Assembly: GCA_012962595.1 (NCBI GenBank)
Contig: DTXE01000499.1
Location: 1-6,363, forward strand
From: Syntrophaceae bacterium
GTDB lineage: Bacteria; Desulfobacterota; DTXE01
Reading direction: 5' to 3'
Length of the DNA stretch: 6,363 nt
The notes beneath the pieces are model-generated. The model ran no database searches. It saw nothing but the letters and a program-made list of their open reading frames with translations, and was not told the origin of the DNA. The first letter of the stretch is position 1, and each line of letters starts with the position of its first letter. The position numbers and the translations under genes were made by a program. This document shows positions 5,786 through 6,363 of the stretch, one piece after another.

Positions 5786-5926
5786 TAAGATTAACAATGG
5801 CTTACATATCTGGTTTGATTTCTTCTGGTGTGTAGTCCTATAAAACTGCTTATCTGATTGACGAATCTCCCAAAATGTAATTAGCATACCCGCTCAACAA
5901 GCAAAATACCCAAGGAAACCTATTAG
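5786..5926. other. AT-rich spacer, nothing recognised
   Basis: This lies between the doubtful small ORF and the terminator of the acetyltransferase gene. I find no convincing gene, promoter or RNA structure in it. Overlapping open frames on both strands (5661-5843 plus, 5651-5887 minus) have no ribosome site or recognisable domain. Confidence 0.5.
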
Positions 5927-5955
5927 GAAAATCAAAATCCTCTCATAGAGAGGAT
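5927..5955 (-). terminator. Intrinsic terminator of the acetyltransferase gene
   Basis: On the minus strand ATCCTCTC (5955-5948), loop TAT and GAGAGGAT (5944-5937) make a perfect 8-bp stem with a 3-nt loop, followed by TTTGATTTTCC. This is the clearest rho-independent terminator in the window. The stem begins with the last base of the TGA stop codon, so stop and terminator are fused. Confidence 0.8.
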
Positions 5956-6363
5956 CAAGAAGAGGATTCTCCATGGGATTGCTCCATAACTAGTGCTTTC
6001 CCTCGCTTTACATACTGCATGCCACAACTGGAACACTGGGTTCTTTCCAGCCCTGAGGTCTGAGCAGAGGCGAGTTTCACTCCACATTGACACATCCATC
6101 CGGAAATCTTCGCCGGATTTCCCACAACCAAGGCATGATCAGGGACATCTTTTGTTACCACTGCACCGGCACCTATAAAGGCATATTGGCCGATAGTAAC
6201 GCCACAGATAATAGTGGCATTGGCACCGATGGTGGTGCCTTTCTTCACTAAGGTTAGACGGAGTTCCTTCATCCGAGGGATGTGGCAGCGTGGGTTAAAC
6301 ACATTGGTAAAGACCATAGAAGGGCCGCAGAAGACCTCATCCTCTAAGGTAACCCCTTCATAA
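5955..6363 (-). CDS. Hexapeptide-repeat sugar N-acetyltransferase, WbpD/WlbB type, C-terminal part (runs off right edge)
   Basis: Left-handed beta-helix acetyltransferase using acetyl-CoA. Closest family by eye is UDP-2-acetamido-3-amino-2,3-dideoxyglucuronate N-acetyltransferase (WbpD/WlbB), which acts in the cytoplasm on nucleotide sugars for O-antigen-like polysaccharides. The visible 136 codons read [20 protein letters not shown], then FNPRCHIPR, then hexapeptide turns ([31 protein letters not shown]), then ALVVGNPAK, typical of the end of the beta-helix. The tail GWMCQCG followed 16 residues later by CSSCG is a CxC/CxxC zinc-ribbon (rubredoxin-like) motif known in WbpD-type enzymes. The Met at 6317 is internal, because the frame stays open and conserved to the window edge; the true start and most of the coil domain are outside. 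The last ten residues (EQSHGESSS) are low-complexity. It is the final gene of its transcription unit, as an intrinsic terminator overlaps its stop, and a surface-sugar cluster probably lies to the right. Confidence 0.92.
   Translation of the reverse strand, partial: YEGVTLEDEVFCGPSMVFTNVFNPRCHIPRMKELRLTLVKKGTTIGANATIICGVTIGQYAFIGAGAVVTKDVPDHALVVGNPAKISGWMCQCGVKLASAQTSGLERTQCSSCGMQYVKRGKALVMEQSHGESSS

Noticed and set aside
5651..5887. Minus-strand open frame of 78 codons
   Set aside because: No ribosome site, overlaps the plus-strand ORF with a better promoter, and lies downstream of a strong minus-strand terminator without its own promoter that I can see.
5993..6178. Plus-strand open frame of 61 codons
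   Set aside because: Antisense to the conserved acetyltransferase reading frame.
1..6363. CRISPR arrays, tRNA/rRNA genes, transposases, phage or defence genes
   Set aside because: None seen: no regularly spaced long repeats, no clover-leaf-like segments, and no mobile-element proteins in any frame.

Overview
The window is bacterial chromosome of moderately low GC, with frequent ATA (Ile) and AGA/AGG (Arg) codons. It carries housekeeping and accessory metabolic genes in short transcription units. There are no rRNA or tRNA genes, insertion sequences, CRISPR arrays or phage genes. The protein set (RNase PH with RdgB, a class I aminotransferase, a CicA-like HAD phosphatase, a flavoredoxin-like flavin reductase, bacterial myo-inositol-1-phosphate synthase, and a WbpD-type sugar acetyltransferase) would fit an anaerobic Gram-negative lineage such as Desulfobacterota, Nitrospirota or a related uncultured phylum. 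That placement is inference; no taxonomic marker is present.

Layout. Positions 1-926 (minus): rph, overlapping by 8 bp the start of rdgB, which runs off the left edge. Positions 927-1065: a short divergent promoter region. Positions 1066-2214 (plus): a PLP aminotransferase whose -10 box almost touches its ATG. Positions 2215-2613: about 400 bp without a convincing gene, containing short repeats and a hairpin just before the next start. Positions 2614-3762 (plus): a HAD-IB phosphatase and a flavin reductase, 33 bp apart and probably co-transcribed. Positions 3854-5188 (minus): inositol-3-phosphate synthase with a TTG start, a strong Shine-Dalgarno and a good promoter. Positions 5189-5488: its upstream region, which also holds unexplained inverted repeats. 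Positions 5489-5785 (plus): a well-formed promoter driving a doubtful small membrane ORF. Positions 5927-6363 (minus): the C-terminal part of a hexapeptide-repeat acetyltransferase with a zinc ribbon, closed by a clear intrinsic terminator.

How the genes relate. rph and rdgB are a common bacterial pair (tRNA 3'-end trimming and nucleotide-pool cleaning). Inositol-phosphate synthase would supply inositol phosphate for inositol lipids or compatible solutes. The neighbouring HAD phosphatase could act on a related phosphomonoester, but only proximity suggests this. The acetyltransferase at the right edge probably marks the end of a surface-polysaccharide cluster outside the window.

No clearly new multigene system is visible. 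The best leads are non-coding: the structured 5330-5490 region with the promoter and palindromes beside it, the hairpin in front of the SD-less HAD start, and the apparently leaderless aminotransferase transcript.
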